This document shows positions 1 through 12,079 of a DNA stretch of 64,000 bases, piece by piece; the stretch's first letter is position 1, and each line of letters starts with the position of its first letter. Below the pieces are notes generated by a model that had not been told where the DNA came from, did not search any database, and worked only from the letters and a program-made list of their open reading frames with translations. A program made the position numbers and the translations under genes. Location: assembly GCF_030272615.1 (NCBI RefSeq), contig NC_081415.1, forward strand, positions 512,065,873 through 512,129,872, given 5' to 3'. This DNA is from Cryptomeria japonica. Taxonomy: Eukaryota > Streptophyta > Pinopsida > Cupressales > Cupressaceae.

Positions 1-2350
1 TTCTTTTCAATATAGATGACAATCTCACAATCCTTCGGCCCAGACATTATGACATTCTCATAAGAAATAGCAGACCACCATCGAGGTTGCCCATCTTAAT
101 GCTAGAGGAGGAAGACAATTTTGGATCTCGACAGGAAGAGATCAGGCGAAGCATGGATTTTCTATGCTGGTTAATGCATGTGAAGCCTCCAACAAAGGAG
201 GATTGGTTTGAGGATTATTTGGCAATAGAAAATATCACTGTATACGCAGAACCAGTGGTTCTTGATAATATGGGTTAAGGCTATATTTAGGAAAACACTC
301 TCTAATATATCTACAAGATGACTTAATATGTGAATAGGTATGCAAATATAGTCCTAAGTTAAGACTTAAATTTAGAATAGGCTATGCTCTTAATACACTC
401 TTTCGGCTTTACTAGATTATGTGGTTGAATTTTTTGATTGAATGCATACCTATATCTTCATGTATATAGACATATACATATAGTAACATAAGGATGGTTT
501 ACATACTGCTTATGAGCTCTCCTAAATGGCATGGTAAGATGAGCAAGGGTTTATGAATGACATTTTTAGTATCTACTTACTTTCCTTTTTTGATCGGCTA
601 ACACTCCTTTGAGATTTCCATGGCTGTAATGGCCCTTGGAAATGGTAGTTGGAACATAAGGTTCAGGATTGAAGGCTAAGAACTCAAAAGAGGCAAATGC
701 AGCATTGGTAGCATTAAGGCTTCATCAAATAGGTAAATTGGGACACTGCAAACATGGTAAGATTTTGAATTGTTTTCCTACATCCTTATATTCAAAAAGC
801 CTAGTCCAGAAGTGGCTGGCAAGAACTCTAGATTGTAAGATATGACTTAACTTCATTTATTGTAGCCTGGATAGTCTCTTATCTTGGTATAATCAGATCA
901 ATGGGATATCAAAATAAGAGCTATACAGGGCTACAATAACTGCTTGAAGAATAGATCAACAGTTTTACACTATGAAATTTGACTTATGATGCTACTAATA
1001 AATTTACTAGGCTGGGAGGGTCAGTATGCCTGAATATCCTACACCTACCCTTGATTTTTTTAGCTTGGGTCTAATCCTTTACGAAGGACAAAATCCAGGA
1101 GCATAAACAAGAGTTGGTAGCCTAAAGATGATGTGGTTGGTTAGGCCAATGGTCAATCTTTCTCCAGCCTAATCGCAATCAAAATCTCTATTCTATTTTT
1201 GTTAAAATTCTTTATTGTATGATCTGAAAAGACTAGTTTTCATAGGAAATTGCATGATAGGAAGAGTCTAACTTTACAGATGAATTTTCATATGATATAA
1301 ATGATTGGATAACACTAACAAATCTGCCAAGTGTTTGAGATATAACAATGTAGGTCAAATAGGTTATCTGGGATAATTAAGGAGAGAGTATAAACAATCA
1401 AAGAACAACCTCTGAGCCAAACCGACAGAAGCTGAAGGAATGATTAACTGATTATTAAAAATTATACTCTTGGGCTTGTAAGGGGAGGAAAATAAAATAC
1501 CCCCCACCTGATCACCAAAGCCCAGGGTGAAGATGTATTAAATCTAAAACTAGTATAAATATTTTGCTGGACTATGGTCCCAGGCAAGGTAGGAGGTTTT
1601 CTCGTCTCCATTCTTTCCTACCAGTGCCTGCATGAGTGGAGTAGTGTATAATTCAAAATGATTAATAAATTCTTGGCCTCGGCCTTTTACAGGAAAAAAA
1701 AAAAATTTAATTCATTTAAATGACTTTTATTTCATTTATTTAATTAAATTATATTTTATTTTTTTAATAAAGTTAAATCAATACTTTGATTAATTAATTA
1801 ACTTTAATCTAGTTGAAGAATTAAGTTTAATTTGTTTTCACTTAATTTTTTTTAAGCTACGTTTGATTTAATTAATTTAACAAAGTTGAATTTAATTTTT
1901 TTAATTAAGTTTAATTTAATTATTATAATACACCATTCTTTCATGAATTTAATAATCAAAAAATTATTAACTAATCCAAAAATATTTCTTAACTAATCTA
2001 AAAAATATTAGTTATTTCAAATTAAATGTCTTCAATTTAACTATTTAATTTTAATCTAAGTTATTTGAAAAGTATTATAAGTAGTCGAACATAATTGATA
2101 TATATTACATAAATTTCATTTTTGAAAGGATTGTATAGCTACCAAATGATTCTAATTATTAGCTAACTGGAAACTGGATGGATTAAAATAAAATTGTTCT
2201 TTTTATTAATTATTTAGAAAAGTTTTAGTTACAAAATTTGTTTCTAAGGAATATACTCCCTATCTCTCGACATTCTATCTAACCTCTAACTTAAGATGTT
2301 ATCTTGTCTAATTTCTCTAATGGGTGAACCATGGTTAGATTTGTTTATTT
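1..2350. other. Intergenic DNA, no recognisable gene
   Basis: The only small open frame (87-278, 63 codons) matches nothing I recognise, has no domain motif and is probably chance. Around 1560-1706 a slightly GC-richer stretch ends with an AATAAA-like signal and a run of A at about 1692-1703, which could be the 3' end of an old retroposed transcript or an LTR remnant; I cannot decide. From about 1700 to 2090 the DNA becomes a near two-letter mix of short TTAAT/TTTAA words. No promoter or RNA gene is supported. Confidence 0.5.
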
Positions 2351-3507
2351 TGATGAATACTAAGAGGGGGGGGGGGTGAATTAGTATACAGAAAAAAATT
2401 GTATTTAAACACTTAAACAGTCTAGTAATAAACTGGTAAAACAATTTAACAAACAAACTAGTTAACACACATGCAAACTAGATAGCAAATAAGACATTCA
2501 CCCACAGGAGCAATAACACCATAACACAAGATATTTGATGTGGAAACCCAAATGGGAAAAACCACGGTGAGATGAAACTCACAAGTAACTATCTGCAGAA
2601 TAGGAACCAGACCAGTTAAGGTCATACAATGTTCTTTACTAGAACAGATCCTATTAGGAATCTCAATCTCTGTTAGGAGATAAGTCTGATTAAAGACTAC
2701 CTTGCTAGAGGATTTTAGATCCACAGATGTGAACCACCTTGTTAGAGGATTTTACAAAGGCTTCTCTGAGCCTACCCGGTTAAGGGTTTCAAACTTGTCA
2801 AAGATGTAAGTAATCAACAAGTGAATGATCTAGCAAATGGCACAGGTTGCTTGATTAGATCCACTATGGCTCACAGCTAATGTATTTCAGCATTACTTCA
2901 GTCTTCTATAACTCTCACTCTATTACAGCTCACAGACTTGATCTTCTTAGTTAAGATCGTTCTTACAAAAACTCATGAACCACCTTAAACCCTAGCAACA
3001 ATCTAAAACCCTAGACATGATGTCCTTAAAAGGAATCTGATTTCATGTCGGTCCAATAGGATTACAATACAACTTCCTAGGTTCAATGCATCTGGACATA
3101 TTTGGTAACACGACACAAATGCACTGCCAAAGTGTCGGCACTGCCAAACAATCGGTGGATGGTAACTCATCACAAAATACCAGTTAAAACAAAATACCGG
3201 TTTAAGTAGAATATCGGTTGCTGGTTTGACAAAATGAAGACTGGGAAATATGAGTTGTGTCGCTTCGTTCCTTCGTACCTTTTGAGATCCTCGAATTGCT
3301 TGGGTCTTCATACCTGTTTGGGTCCCCGTACCGCTTGAGACTGGTAAACACTTTCTGTAAAACACCGATAGTCTAAAGACTATAATACATGATACCGGTT
3401 GGAACAAATACCGGTTGAGTTTTAACTCATACCAAAAAAAAGTGATCTCAAGGAAAGTGTGTGTCCATCAATGACAATCACAACATCAATCATCAAAATT
3501 GCCAACA
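2351..3507 (-). repeat. R1 3' LTR (left copy)
   Basis: It starts TGATGAATAC and ends TTGCCAACA, so it has TG...CA ends. It is nearly identical to 8897-9974 along its length, including the G-run near the start and the series of TAACnnGGT-like words at 2580-2790. Compared with the other copy it has extra sequence around 3130-3250 and a longer G-run. Confidence 0.9.
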
Positions 3508-3508
3508 A

Positions 3509-3519
3509 TCTCCCCCTTT
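3509..3519 (-). promoter_or_regulatory. R1 polypurine tract
   Basis: On the minus strand this reads AAAGGGGGAGA and is followed after one base by TGTTGGC, the LTR start. It is the plus-strand primer site of an LTR retrotransposon and fixes the LTR boundary at 3507. The same arrangement occurs in R3, R4 and R5. Confidence 0.8.
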
Positions 3520-3792
3520 GGCATTGATGGCAACACTTAGGAAAATTTTGACATCTAAGTGTTTTACAACAAACAATATGCCATAAACAAAATTACTCCT
3601 CCTAAGCATATACACTATCCCTTTTTTTTGTAGAAAATACAATGTATACTACTCTATAACAGAAATAACATGAAAGTATACATAGTATGCAACAAAATTT
3701 TAACCAGATACTTCTCTCTCTTTGTCAACAATGACAAAATACAACTAAAAAAAAAACCTGTTTCATTAGCATTAAAAGACGATTTAAAGAGT

Positions 3793-6700
3793 TTATGACA
3801 ATAAAGAGTGAAGCTTGTCAAAAATGGATTTAAAGTCCTGCATAAATGTCTTCATGGATAAAGACCATGATTCAAGTAATGAGGTAGCCACCTCTTTCTC
3901 TGTCTACATCTGGGAGACCTATTCTTCCATGGCATCTATCGTGCTCATCTATTGAGTGACCGTAAGGGCATCAAGATTTAGATAGCATTTCTGGAGAATT
4001 TGCAATCTTGGCAGTAGGACCAGTTGAAGTTCCTACAAGTTCCTTGTCCGATTTCTTATTTTTGCCTCAATTCTGGCCGACTGGAGTTGAAACCTATGAA
4101 CGATGTGTCCATATGTAGAGAAGGAATCATATGGCATCTTGAAGGTGCTGATAAATGACTGGATATCTGATTGTAGTTTGTCCTTCTGGGTGAGCACATT
4201 ATCACAAAATAGATGGGGTTGGAAAATCTTACTAAGCAGTAGATTCCCCTCATCTAGAGCATCCCTTATATCTTTTTGAGCTTTTTGCAAATCGGATCGA
4301 AGCTCATTTAGCTTCTTCACCAGGGCAATGTTCAAAGCTTTTTGATGCTCTTTCTTGGCATCCACTACTGTACAATTATGCTACCTCTTCTAGGCTCTAC
4401 ACCTAATCATCCACTATTGTGCATAGGAGCTTCAATTGTGGCAATGATAAATCAGTATTGGGGAGGTTTGTGCCAGGTATCAAACCGGTAAGAGTGTCCA
4501 CCGTAGCTTGGATCACATCTTGCTCCTTCTTCCTCCTTATCACTTCAAGACATTCTTGAGCAACCTTAATTCTTTGTAGTAGCTCCATTTCATTTGTAGA
4601 CAGGAGGTCAATAGGACTGGTGAGGTCAGCCGGTTTGGCTAGACTACCGATTACCTTTGGAGTCTCCATCTGAGTGCTTTTTTCCGCTTGTTCTTTTTCT
4701 TCTTCCTTCTTTTTCTTCTCTGCTTCTTTTCGCTTCTCCTCTTCCTTTTCCTCCTTTGCTTTCTACTTTTCCACTTCTTTCCACTTCTCCTCTTCCTTTT
4801 CCTTCTCAGCTTTCTTCTTCTCCACTTCCTTTCTCTTCTCCTCTTCCTTATCCTCTTCTTCTTTCTTCTTCTTCTCATATTCTTGTTTCTTTTTCTCTTC
4901 TTCCTCTTTTCTCTTTTCCTCCTCTTTCCTTTTTTCTCCTCTTCATCCTTCTTCTTCTTCTCCTCTTCCTTTTTCTTCTTCTCCTCATCTTTCTTCTTCT
5001 CTTCATCTTTCTTCTTCTCTTCATCTTCATCCTCTTTCTTTTTCTTCTCCACTTCTTTCTTTTTCTTCTCTTCCTCTTGTTTTCTCTTTTCCTCTTCATC
5101 TTCTTGTCTCTTCTTTTCCTCTCTTGTCTACTTCTCCTGTTCTATTCCTTCTGATGGTGTACCCTACGTAACATTTTCGCCATCTAAGGCATCAACATCA
5201 ATGGGTTCCATTTGCTCAGTTATCTATTCTCCTTCACTATTGTAAACTTCATCCGGTTTAGTGATTTTCGATTCTTGCTCAGCCTTTTTGTTGGCTTGAA
5301 GCACTTTATAAGTTTTTATAGCAGTCATCATGTGAAGATGAGTGTCTTTTTCAACATCATCAATTCTCCCTTCTAATAACCAGAGTCTTCTCCTTCTAGT
5401 GAAGAAGAGTCCTTTGTTCTGGTTAATGACTTCAAAAAGCTCAGAATTGGATAGGTTAGGAAAGTATTGGGCAAATACTTTCTCCCTTACTTCCCATTCC
5501 TTCTCTATGGCAATGCGCCATTTTTTGTCTAGAGATTTATACAAAGAATCCGGTGTCTCAGATCTAATTTCTGAAAGTGATCGGTCATTAACACATAAAT
5601 ACTTAATAATTTCCTATTCAACTGCTTCCTTTTCATCATCATTGAAGTCATCAAAATAATCAATTAAATCATTCAGCAATTTTCTTCTAATATTCTTTAT
5701 GGTTCTTTGACAATGTGTCAAAGGTTTGTAAGAAGAAATGTCAATATTTACTGGTGCAGATGTTGTCGGTTCATTCTTTGTCTTTTTCCTTGTTTGCCTA
5801 GTCTTTTTAGGCTTTTCTTCAGACACTGTTTCTTCTGAGTCCGATGAATTGTTCCTTGTCTTCCTCTTCCTCTCGAAGACTTTGGTAGGTGCTGCTTCCA
5901 GTTTCTTCTTTGTCGGTGACTTCTTGGTCACTTTAGGACTAGCTGTAGTAACCAGTGCTGATGCTGAAGGCACTACCTTTCCTTTCTTTGCTGAGGGTCC
6001 TTTAACCGGAGTCACCCATTCTAGATAGGTGCCAGTTCTCTTTGCCTTTGGATCAAGAGGTGAGGCAAGTAGGGTAGAGGCATACCCGTCCAGTATATCA
6101 TACATCATCTCATAGCCCATAGGCTCCACTTCTTCTTGTTTAGGCTCAACGACCTTCATTATGCATTAATCCATGTTGATGGTAAAGCAGATGTCCTCTT
6201 CGTATTTCTTGATAATGTCATTGGATATCCTCATCCTTAGGCTCATCTTGCTTCTAAACTCATCAAAGTACTTGTTCAGAACTTTAGGGTAACCAGTTCC
6301 AACTACTTGCAAGCTTTCTTTGATTTGCTTGGTGACTGGTTGGTCGGCAGACCACTGAATATCTCCAACTCCTGGGAAATAACCTTGGAAGTAGAAGAAT
6401 AACCCTACCAGTAGTTGTCCAAACTTAAGTTTCAATGCATTATCCTATTTGATTGATTTGAGATTCAACAAAAGTTGTCTTTGCATGCAAGTGCACAGAT
6501 CAAACAATGCATCTTCCTTGATCATCTTGTAAGCGGTATTTACCGTTGCAGCAGATACAAAGTTAATTCTGCTGGCATGAAACGTCCAGTATCCTATCAC
6601 CATGCATGCATATTTCACTAGGTCATCCTTGATGGAATTGATAGTCATTCCTCATGAGTCGCTCACTGAACTGGTGAGCTTGGTCATTTCAGTCTTGATG

Positions 6701-7122
6701 ATCTTCCTCAGAGCTGGCACTTCACCGACATTGTAGAAACTGGTGATGGCATGAATAACTTCCAGTGTGATGTCATGTGTTCTCTCAAGATACATTTTGT
6801 CACCATTGACTTTGCTTAGAATTATTTAGATGTGATCATCTGTGAAATCTTCAAGGAAATAAACCGCATTGTGAAGCTTCTTCTTCTCCAAGATGCTATA
6901 TTCTAGTTTGATCTTTTTATCCTTCACATAGAATAGACCTAGCTAAGAATGGATTGCAAGAGACCCTAGGTCTTCAATTTTACAATCTATGTAATAAGAA
7001 ATGCCCTCTTCCACTATTACACCAATAGGTACTTGAGATAGAGAATTGTACTTAGACTTGCGTTGAATGAAGTTCATGGAATCAACAGGTGCACTAGAGC
7101 TAGTATGAGATGCAGAAGCCAT
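3793..7122 (-). pseudogene. R1 ORF2, unknown conserved retrotransposon protein (broken)
   Basis: The frame starts at an ATG at 7122 and ends in TAA at 3793, spanning 1,110 codons. In-frame stops and at least one frameshift in an A-run near 4930 interrupt it. In order it has: an ILSK-x-N...YL motif (about 6790-6840), a segment with IGYWTFHASRINFV (about 6560-6610), a hydrophobic stretch ending FPGVGDIQW (about 6350-6430), an EPMGYEM motif (about 6105-6125), a Lys/Ser-rich linker, a conserved ILRK/YFDDF region (5640-5720), a very Glu/Lys-rich stretch (about 4670-5140), and a coiled-coil C-terminus. The same blocks occur in the ORF2s of R2-R5. No catalytic motif is recognisable. The function is unknown. 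It could be a captured host gene or an extreme derivative of a structural protein. Confidence 0.75.
4670..5140 (-). repeat. Glu/Lys-rich low-complexity tract in R1 ORF2
   Basis: The plus strand is a long pyrimidine-rich run of TTC/TCT words. On the minus strand in the ORF2 frame it encodes about 150 residues of mostly E and K (words such as EEEKRKEVEKKK) that continue without a break into the C-terminal block beginning METPKVIG. The open plus-strand frames here are only shadows of this composition. An in-frame TAG sits where a Gln codon is expected. Confidence 0.8.
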
Positions 7123-7543
7123 GATAAAATAGAAAAATCAAGAAATACATTTTAGAAATCAAGAATTTAGGGCTTGCTAATTCCACTTCGCCTCACACTC
7201 TGTCGGTTGCTAAATCACCACTTTGAGTTCTTCTCTTGACCATCTGATATTAGCTTCTGAATCTTCTTCAGGGTTTCAAAATTTCTTTGATTTGCAACAC
7301 AAATCACTTTTTCTTTTCTCTGCACTTGAAAAACTTCTTCACTCGAAAAAATGATAGTGAGAAATGATTTGAAAATTCCTTTTAAACATATTCCTCACCT
7401 ACTATAATAAATGTTCCACTATTAGGGCATAAACCCTAATTTGCCTTTTACCATTTCCTGTCTTCTGTCAAATGACAGGTATCACATACCGGTTAAGGTC
7501 TTTTACGAGTGCTAACTAGGGGTTTGAAACATTTCACTGTTTG

Positions 7544-7557
7544 TTCCCCCTAAGCTT
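7544..7557 (-). other. Purine tract between ORF1 and ORF2 of R1
   Basis: On the minus strand, just after the ORF1 stop, the sequence reads AAGCTTAGGGGGAAC. Near-identical tracts follow ORF1 in R4 (43870-43885) and R2 (37132-37149). The position is like that of a central polypurine tract, but no function is shown by sequence alone. Confidence 0.5.
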
Positions 7558-7565
7558 TTTGTAGC

Positions 7566-8846
7566 TTAGTTTGCCAGTTTCGAAATTTCCACACTGGGTG
7601 CAGAAACCGGTTCATCTTGAATTACTTCTTTTGGCTTCTTCTTCCAGGTTTTCTTCATACTTGCTTGAACAATTTCAACATCAATTTTTCCTTTTGGAGT
7701 GACCGGTATGTCATCTGATATGCTCTTTCTACTTCTGCAGAATTTGGCAATGTGACCTGGTTTGTTGCAATGATAGCAAACCATTCCAGGTGCTCTCTAA
7801 GGTCCATTATTCTTGTTTCCATTCTTCCTTCTACATGTTGGAGCAATGTGACCATGACCATGACAAATCCAATAGTTTTCTCTCCATCCGGTTGCTGCTT
7901 GATAGCCACTGCTACTTGATTGATGATTATAGGTATTAAACCGGTTGGGATTCCTGTTCACAAAAGGTTCCAGACCAACTCCTTGAGTCCTCTAAGGATA
8001 TCTTCTAGTGTTGTTCATAATAGACCTGCATTCAGATGCTCTATGCCCAAACTTGTTGCATGCATAACAATTACCATTGAACTTATTGTATCTAGGTACA
8101 TTGTTCATGAAGTAAGGAAAGTTATTGTAGGCTTTGCTTTTACACACATTAGCAGTATGTCCTTCTTTAAGACAGTTAAAGTAAACAGATTTGAACTTTT
8201 GCTTACCTTTATCTTTGAATGCTAGTTGCTTCTTTGATGCTTCAGCATTTGCACCAGAGGTCTCACCTTCCTCATGACCAGAGAAACCAAGTCCATTGGT
8301 ATTCTTTACCGGTTTGGCCGGTTCAAGCTTTTGCTCTAGCTTAACTATACTCTTGTTGAACTTAGCAAGTATTTCCTTTTACTCAGAGAGTTCTTTGGAA
8401 ATAACAGCATTTATCTCCATCAAGTTTGCATTCTCAGAGATGGCTATGTTCAGTTCTCCTTGCATGTCTTCCTTTTCCACTTTGCTCGCATGGAGTTGAG
8501 CGGTTAGAGCACTGATCTCTTGCTTCAACTTGGAGATCTCATGATCTTTGTCCTTGACCAGATCTTCAGCCTTCCTCCAGTTCTCAAGCTCTTGACACAT
8601 TCGGATAGTCAGTCCTTCCAACTCCTTTCTCAGGTTGGAGTTTGATTCATTCAACTTTTCTACTTCTTGAATTAGGGCTTCCATATCTGCTTCATCAGAA
8701 GAACTATTTTTAGATAGCTCCATTAGTTTTTTAGCATCTTCTCTCCTTTTTGCCTGAGAGGCCTTATATTTTACCATAAGCTCATCATAGGCTTGCTCAG
8801 ACTGAGTGAGCCAGTGAGTAAGTTCCCTCATGATGTATTCTCCCAT
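7566..8846 (-). pseudogene. R1 ORF1, gag-like coiled-coil and CCHC zinc-knuckle protein
   Basis: The start is the ATG at 8846 (MGEYIMREL...), chosen because R4 ORF1 begins with the related MGDISYREM. The first 150 or so residues form a charged coiled coil. Then come several zinc knuckles of form C-x2-C-x4-H-x4-C: one near 8155-8195 with its first Cys replaced (YFNCLKEGHTANVC), one near 8030-8070 (CYACNKFGHRASEC), one near 7835-7870 with a Cys replaced (CHGHGHIAPTC), and one near 7735-7780 (CYHCNKPGHIAKFC). It ends with a Lys-rich tail at 7566. This is the nucleocapsid-type architecture of retrotransposon gag, which binds element RNA in cytoplasmic particles. Stops at about 8378 and elsewhere and frame changes make it a pseudogene. 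Confidence 0.8.
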
Positions 8847-8882
8847 ATCTCTTTCCAAGTGGTTAGACTTATAGAAAGATAG

Positions 8883-8894
8883 GCTCTGATACCA
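8883..8894 (-). promoter_or_regulatory. R1 primer binding site (initiator Met-tRNA)
   Basis: On the minus strand this is TGGTATCAGAGC, two bases inside the 5' LTR, complementary to the 3' end of plant initiator Met-tRNA. It fixes the element's orientation and the inner edge of the LTR at 8897. Confidence 0.9.
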
Positions 8895-8896
8895 AT

Positions 8897-9974
8897 TGAT
8901 GAATACTAAGAGGGAGGGGTGAATTAGTATACCAAAAAACATTGTATTTAAACACTTAAACAATCTAGTAATAAACCGGTAAAACTATTTAACAAAAAAA
9001 CCGGTTAACACACATGCAAACCAGATAGCAAATAAGACATTCACCCACAGGAGCAATAACACCATAACACAAGATATTTGATGTGGAAACCCAAATAAGA
9101 AAAACCATAGTGAGATGAAACTCACAAGTAACTATCTGCAGAATAGGAACCAGACCGGTTAAGGTCATACAATGTTCTTTACCAGAACAGATCCTGTTAG
9201 GAATCTCAATCTCTGTTAGGAGATAAGTCCAATTAAAGACTACCTTGCTAGAGGATTTTAGATCCATAGATGTGAACCACCTTGTTAGAGGATTTTACAA
9301 AGGCTTCTCTGAGCCTACCCAGTTAAGGGTTTCAAACTTGTCAAAGATGTAAGTAATCAACAAGTGAATGATCTAGCAAATGGCACAGGTTGCTTGATTA
9401 GATCCACTATGGCTCACAACTAATGCATTTTAGCATTACTTCAGTCTTTTGTAACTCTTACTCTGTTACAGCTCATAGACTTGATCTTCTCAGTTAAGAT
9501 CATTCTTACAAAAGCTCATCAAACACCTTAAACCCTAGCAACAACCTAAAACCCTAGACATGATGTCCTTAAAAGGAATCTGATTTCATGTCGGTCCAAT
9601 AGGATTACAATACAACTTCCTAGGTTCAATGCATCTGGACATATTTGGTAACATGACACAAATGCACCGCCAAAGTGTTGACATCACTGGTAACTCATCA
9701 CAAAATACCGATGCAAACAAAATATCGGTTTAAGAAGAATACTGGTTTCTGCTTCGTTCCTTCGTACCACTTGAGATCCTCGAATCACTTGGTTCTTCAT
9801 ACTAGTTTGGGTCTCCATACCGCTTGAGACTAGTAAACACTTTCTACAAAACACTGATAGTCTAAAGACTATAATACATGATACTGGTTGGAACAAATAC
9901 CAGTTGAGCTTTAACTCATACCAACAAAAAGTGATCTCAAGGCAAGTGTGTGTCCATCAATGACAATCACAACA
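8897..9974 (-). repeat. R1 5' LTR (right copy)
   Basis: It starts TGATGAATACTAAGAGGG and matches 2351-3485 closely, with a deletion relative to the left copy around 9680-9700. The match stops at CACAACA (9974). The left copy continues 22 more bases to its polypurine tract, so either the outer tip of this LTR is lost or the true LTR edge is at CAACA. Confidence 0.85.
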
Positions 9975-10009
9975 TGTTTTGCATTCCAAGTTGAGATGAT
10001 TTTCCTCCT

Positions 10010-10860
10010 CATAATTCAAAAAAATTAAGTTGTTAAGTATAATTTAATTAATTGAATAAAATTCAATTTAATCTTTTTAATTAAATTACATTTAATTTTT
10101 TAAATGAAATATACTTTTAAACTTTTAATATTACGTAAAACTTAAGTTATTTAATTAAGTTTAACTGAATTTATTTCATAAAGTTTAATTTAGTTAAATT
10201 AATTAAACTTAATTTAATTTATTCAATAAAGTTTTTAATTCATTGAAATAATTAAGTTTAATTGATCTGACGTAATTAAGCTATTAAGTATAATTTAATT
10301 AATTTAATAAAATTTAATTTAATCTTTAAAAAATTTAGGTCCATTAAATTTTTTTAAGTTTTTGTTATTTTAGTTAAATATTATTATTTAAGTTTAAATT
10401 AATAATTCTTAATAAATTCAATAAATAATTCTTAATATTATTTAAACTAATAATTCTTAATAAATTCAATAAATAAGATACTACTTTAATTTAATATTGA
10501 GGTTATAGTTATGGTATTTAGTAAGAAGTTTAATCTAATTTAGTTATTTAAGTATAATATAATTAAATTTTTTAAAATAATTTAAATTAAAATATTTAAT
10601 CAAATTAAACTTAAATTAAGTTGAATTGAATTTATTTTACAAAAGTTTAATTTGTTTAGTTTAATTTATTTAATTATTGTAAATTTCATTTCTTTAATAA
10701 AGTTTAATTTAATTTAATTTAAAAAATATAATTTAATTAAGCATAGTTAATTTAATAGAATGCAATTAAATTTATTTTTTATTTTTTTGATTATATTATT
10801 TTAATAATTCTAATGAATTCAATTGCATTTAATTTAATTAAAGATAAACTATTTTGACTA
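10010..10860. repeat. AT-rich simple-sequence region
   Basis: This stretch is built almost only of short words such as TTAATTAA, AATTTAATT and TTTAATAAA. It resembles 1700-2090 on the other side of R1, so R1 probably inserted into or beside one larger AT-rich block. No coding or structured repeat unit is visible. Confidence 0.6.
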
Positions 10861-11098
10861 TTTCATATATATTAACAAATTTATCACGTTCTTTAAAAAT
10901 ATACTATAAAAAACAAAGCATATCCATCTCAAAAACAACTTTAATTTGAGAGTTGTAGTATAGCTAATAGTAAAAAATTAAAACAAATACAAATAGAGAA
11001 ATTTTACTATAAATTAAATGCAATTGGCACACTTTGAGGGAAGCAAAGTGTGTCATGTCATCCATAAAACATTAACACATGGAACGAATGTGAATGTC

Positions 11099-11212
11099 AA
11101 TCTTTACTATACAGATTTATAATTTTTGTAAATATAAATCTTTACTATACAAATTTATAATTTTTGTAAATGTAAATCTTTACTATACAAATTTATAATT
11201 TTTGTGAATGTG
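11099..11212. repeat. Three tandem copies of a 38-bp unit
   Basis: The word AATCTTTACTATAC restarts at 11099, 11137 and 11175, an exact 38-bp period, and each copy continues with ATTTATAATTTTTGT. The third copy decays at its end. It is a small AT-rich minisatellite with no gene nearby. Confidence 0.85.
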
Positions 11213-12079
11213 AATTTAAATGTTCGCTATTCAAATTAATAATTAAGGTAGCAACTGTAGTACCAAACATAGTAAACGTTTTTACATCTAACTCTACTCT
11301 TATACTCTTACAATGATGAGAAACCTTGTATTATGTGCTGGGGAGGACTGACTTTAGTAATTTTTGTTGTCGGACCCGCTTTAGATTCCTGCATGTTCAT
11401 ACCCCAACAATAACAAAGATCAAAGATTTGAGTTTTGCCAACAAAATCCTTTCAAAATATTTATATCTCCCACATTATGCAAAACAACGACAATTAATTA
11501 TTTCTCTTTGTTGCCTATTAATTGATTCTACCAAACAAAAAGCATACATAGTATCAAAAAAATGTACAGTAGAAAACTTTTGAGTTTCTTCTTTGAAGGA
11601 GGAAATGGGAGCATTGAGCACCGGATTGCAATATTCTGACAGAGTAGAGCCAAAACCAAATAACAGAAGATAAAAAACCATATAAATGATCCATCCTCAC
11701 ATACATCATTACAATGTTTCATATCATATGTAGTAATAAATCCTTTCTATTCTTAATTCTCATATTACTGATTGTAGTCTAAAAAGTAAATTAATCCCCA
11801 CTACAAAAATAGGTTAATTATAGAAACTTCAAAGTAAAACATTGGCAAGATCAATTAGCGCAGAAAGGAAAATGAAAATGGCTTTGAAATACAGAGAAAA
11901 TTCAAAGTGATGAAAAGTAATACCTGTTATTTGTTGTGTGTAAATGAGACAATGTTCAGAAAAGAGAAAAGGGTATGCTGCATAATAGAAAATGAAAATG
12001 CAGATAAACATTTATTGTAATCATAAGCTTTATACAACTTCCCAAAAAACTAACTATGTATACAGAATGCTTGTCGAGA
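11213..12079. other. No recognisable gene
   Basis: Several short open frames on both strands (11326-12011) have no domain, no composition bias and overlap each other on opposite strands. I see nothing here that I can support as a gene or repeat. Confidence 0.4.

Larger units (their letters stand above)
2351..9974 (-). mobile_element. R1: non-autonomous LTR retrotransposon with gag-like ORF1 and unknown ORF2
   Basis: Two long direct repeats (2351-3507 and 8897-9974) bracket the unit. Read on the minus strand the order is 5' LTR (8897-9974), a primer binding site TGGTATCAGAGC complementary to initiator Met-tRNA, ORF1 (coiled coil and zinc knuckles), a purine tract, ORF2 of about 1,110 codons, a polypurine tract and the 3' LTR. 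No protease, reverse transcriptase, RNase H or integrase motif was found in any frame, so the element must have depended on enzymes supplied in trans. The unit is about 7.6 kb. The flanks do not give a clean target duplication: TATTT lies left of 2351, and TGTTT follows 9974, a 4-of-5 match. Confidence 0.9.

Noticed and set aside
87-278. Possible small gene at the left end
   Set aside because: 63 codons, no domain, no splice or promoter evidence; cannot be told from chance.
4657-5245. Three overlapping plus-strand open frames of 165-185 codons, rich in Ser/Phe/Leu
   Set aside because: They are the antisense of the Glu/Lys-rich tract of R1 ORF2; the pyrimidine run leaves all plus frames open, and there is no domain.
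5738-6028. Plus-strand hydrophobic frame of 96 codons resembling a membrane protein
   Set aside because: It is the antisense of the Lys/Ser-rich linker of R1 ORF2; complementing Lys/Glu codons gives Phe/Leu.
11099-11212. CRISPR-like array
   Set aside because: The units are directly adjacent with no spacers, and the genome is a plant; it is a tandem minisatellite.
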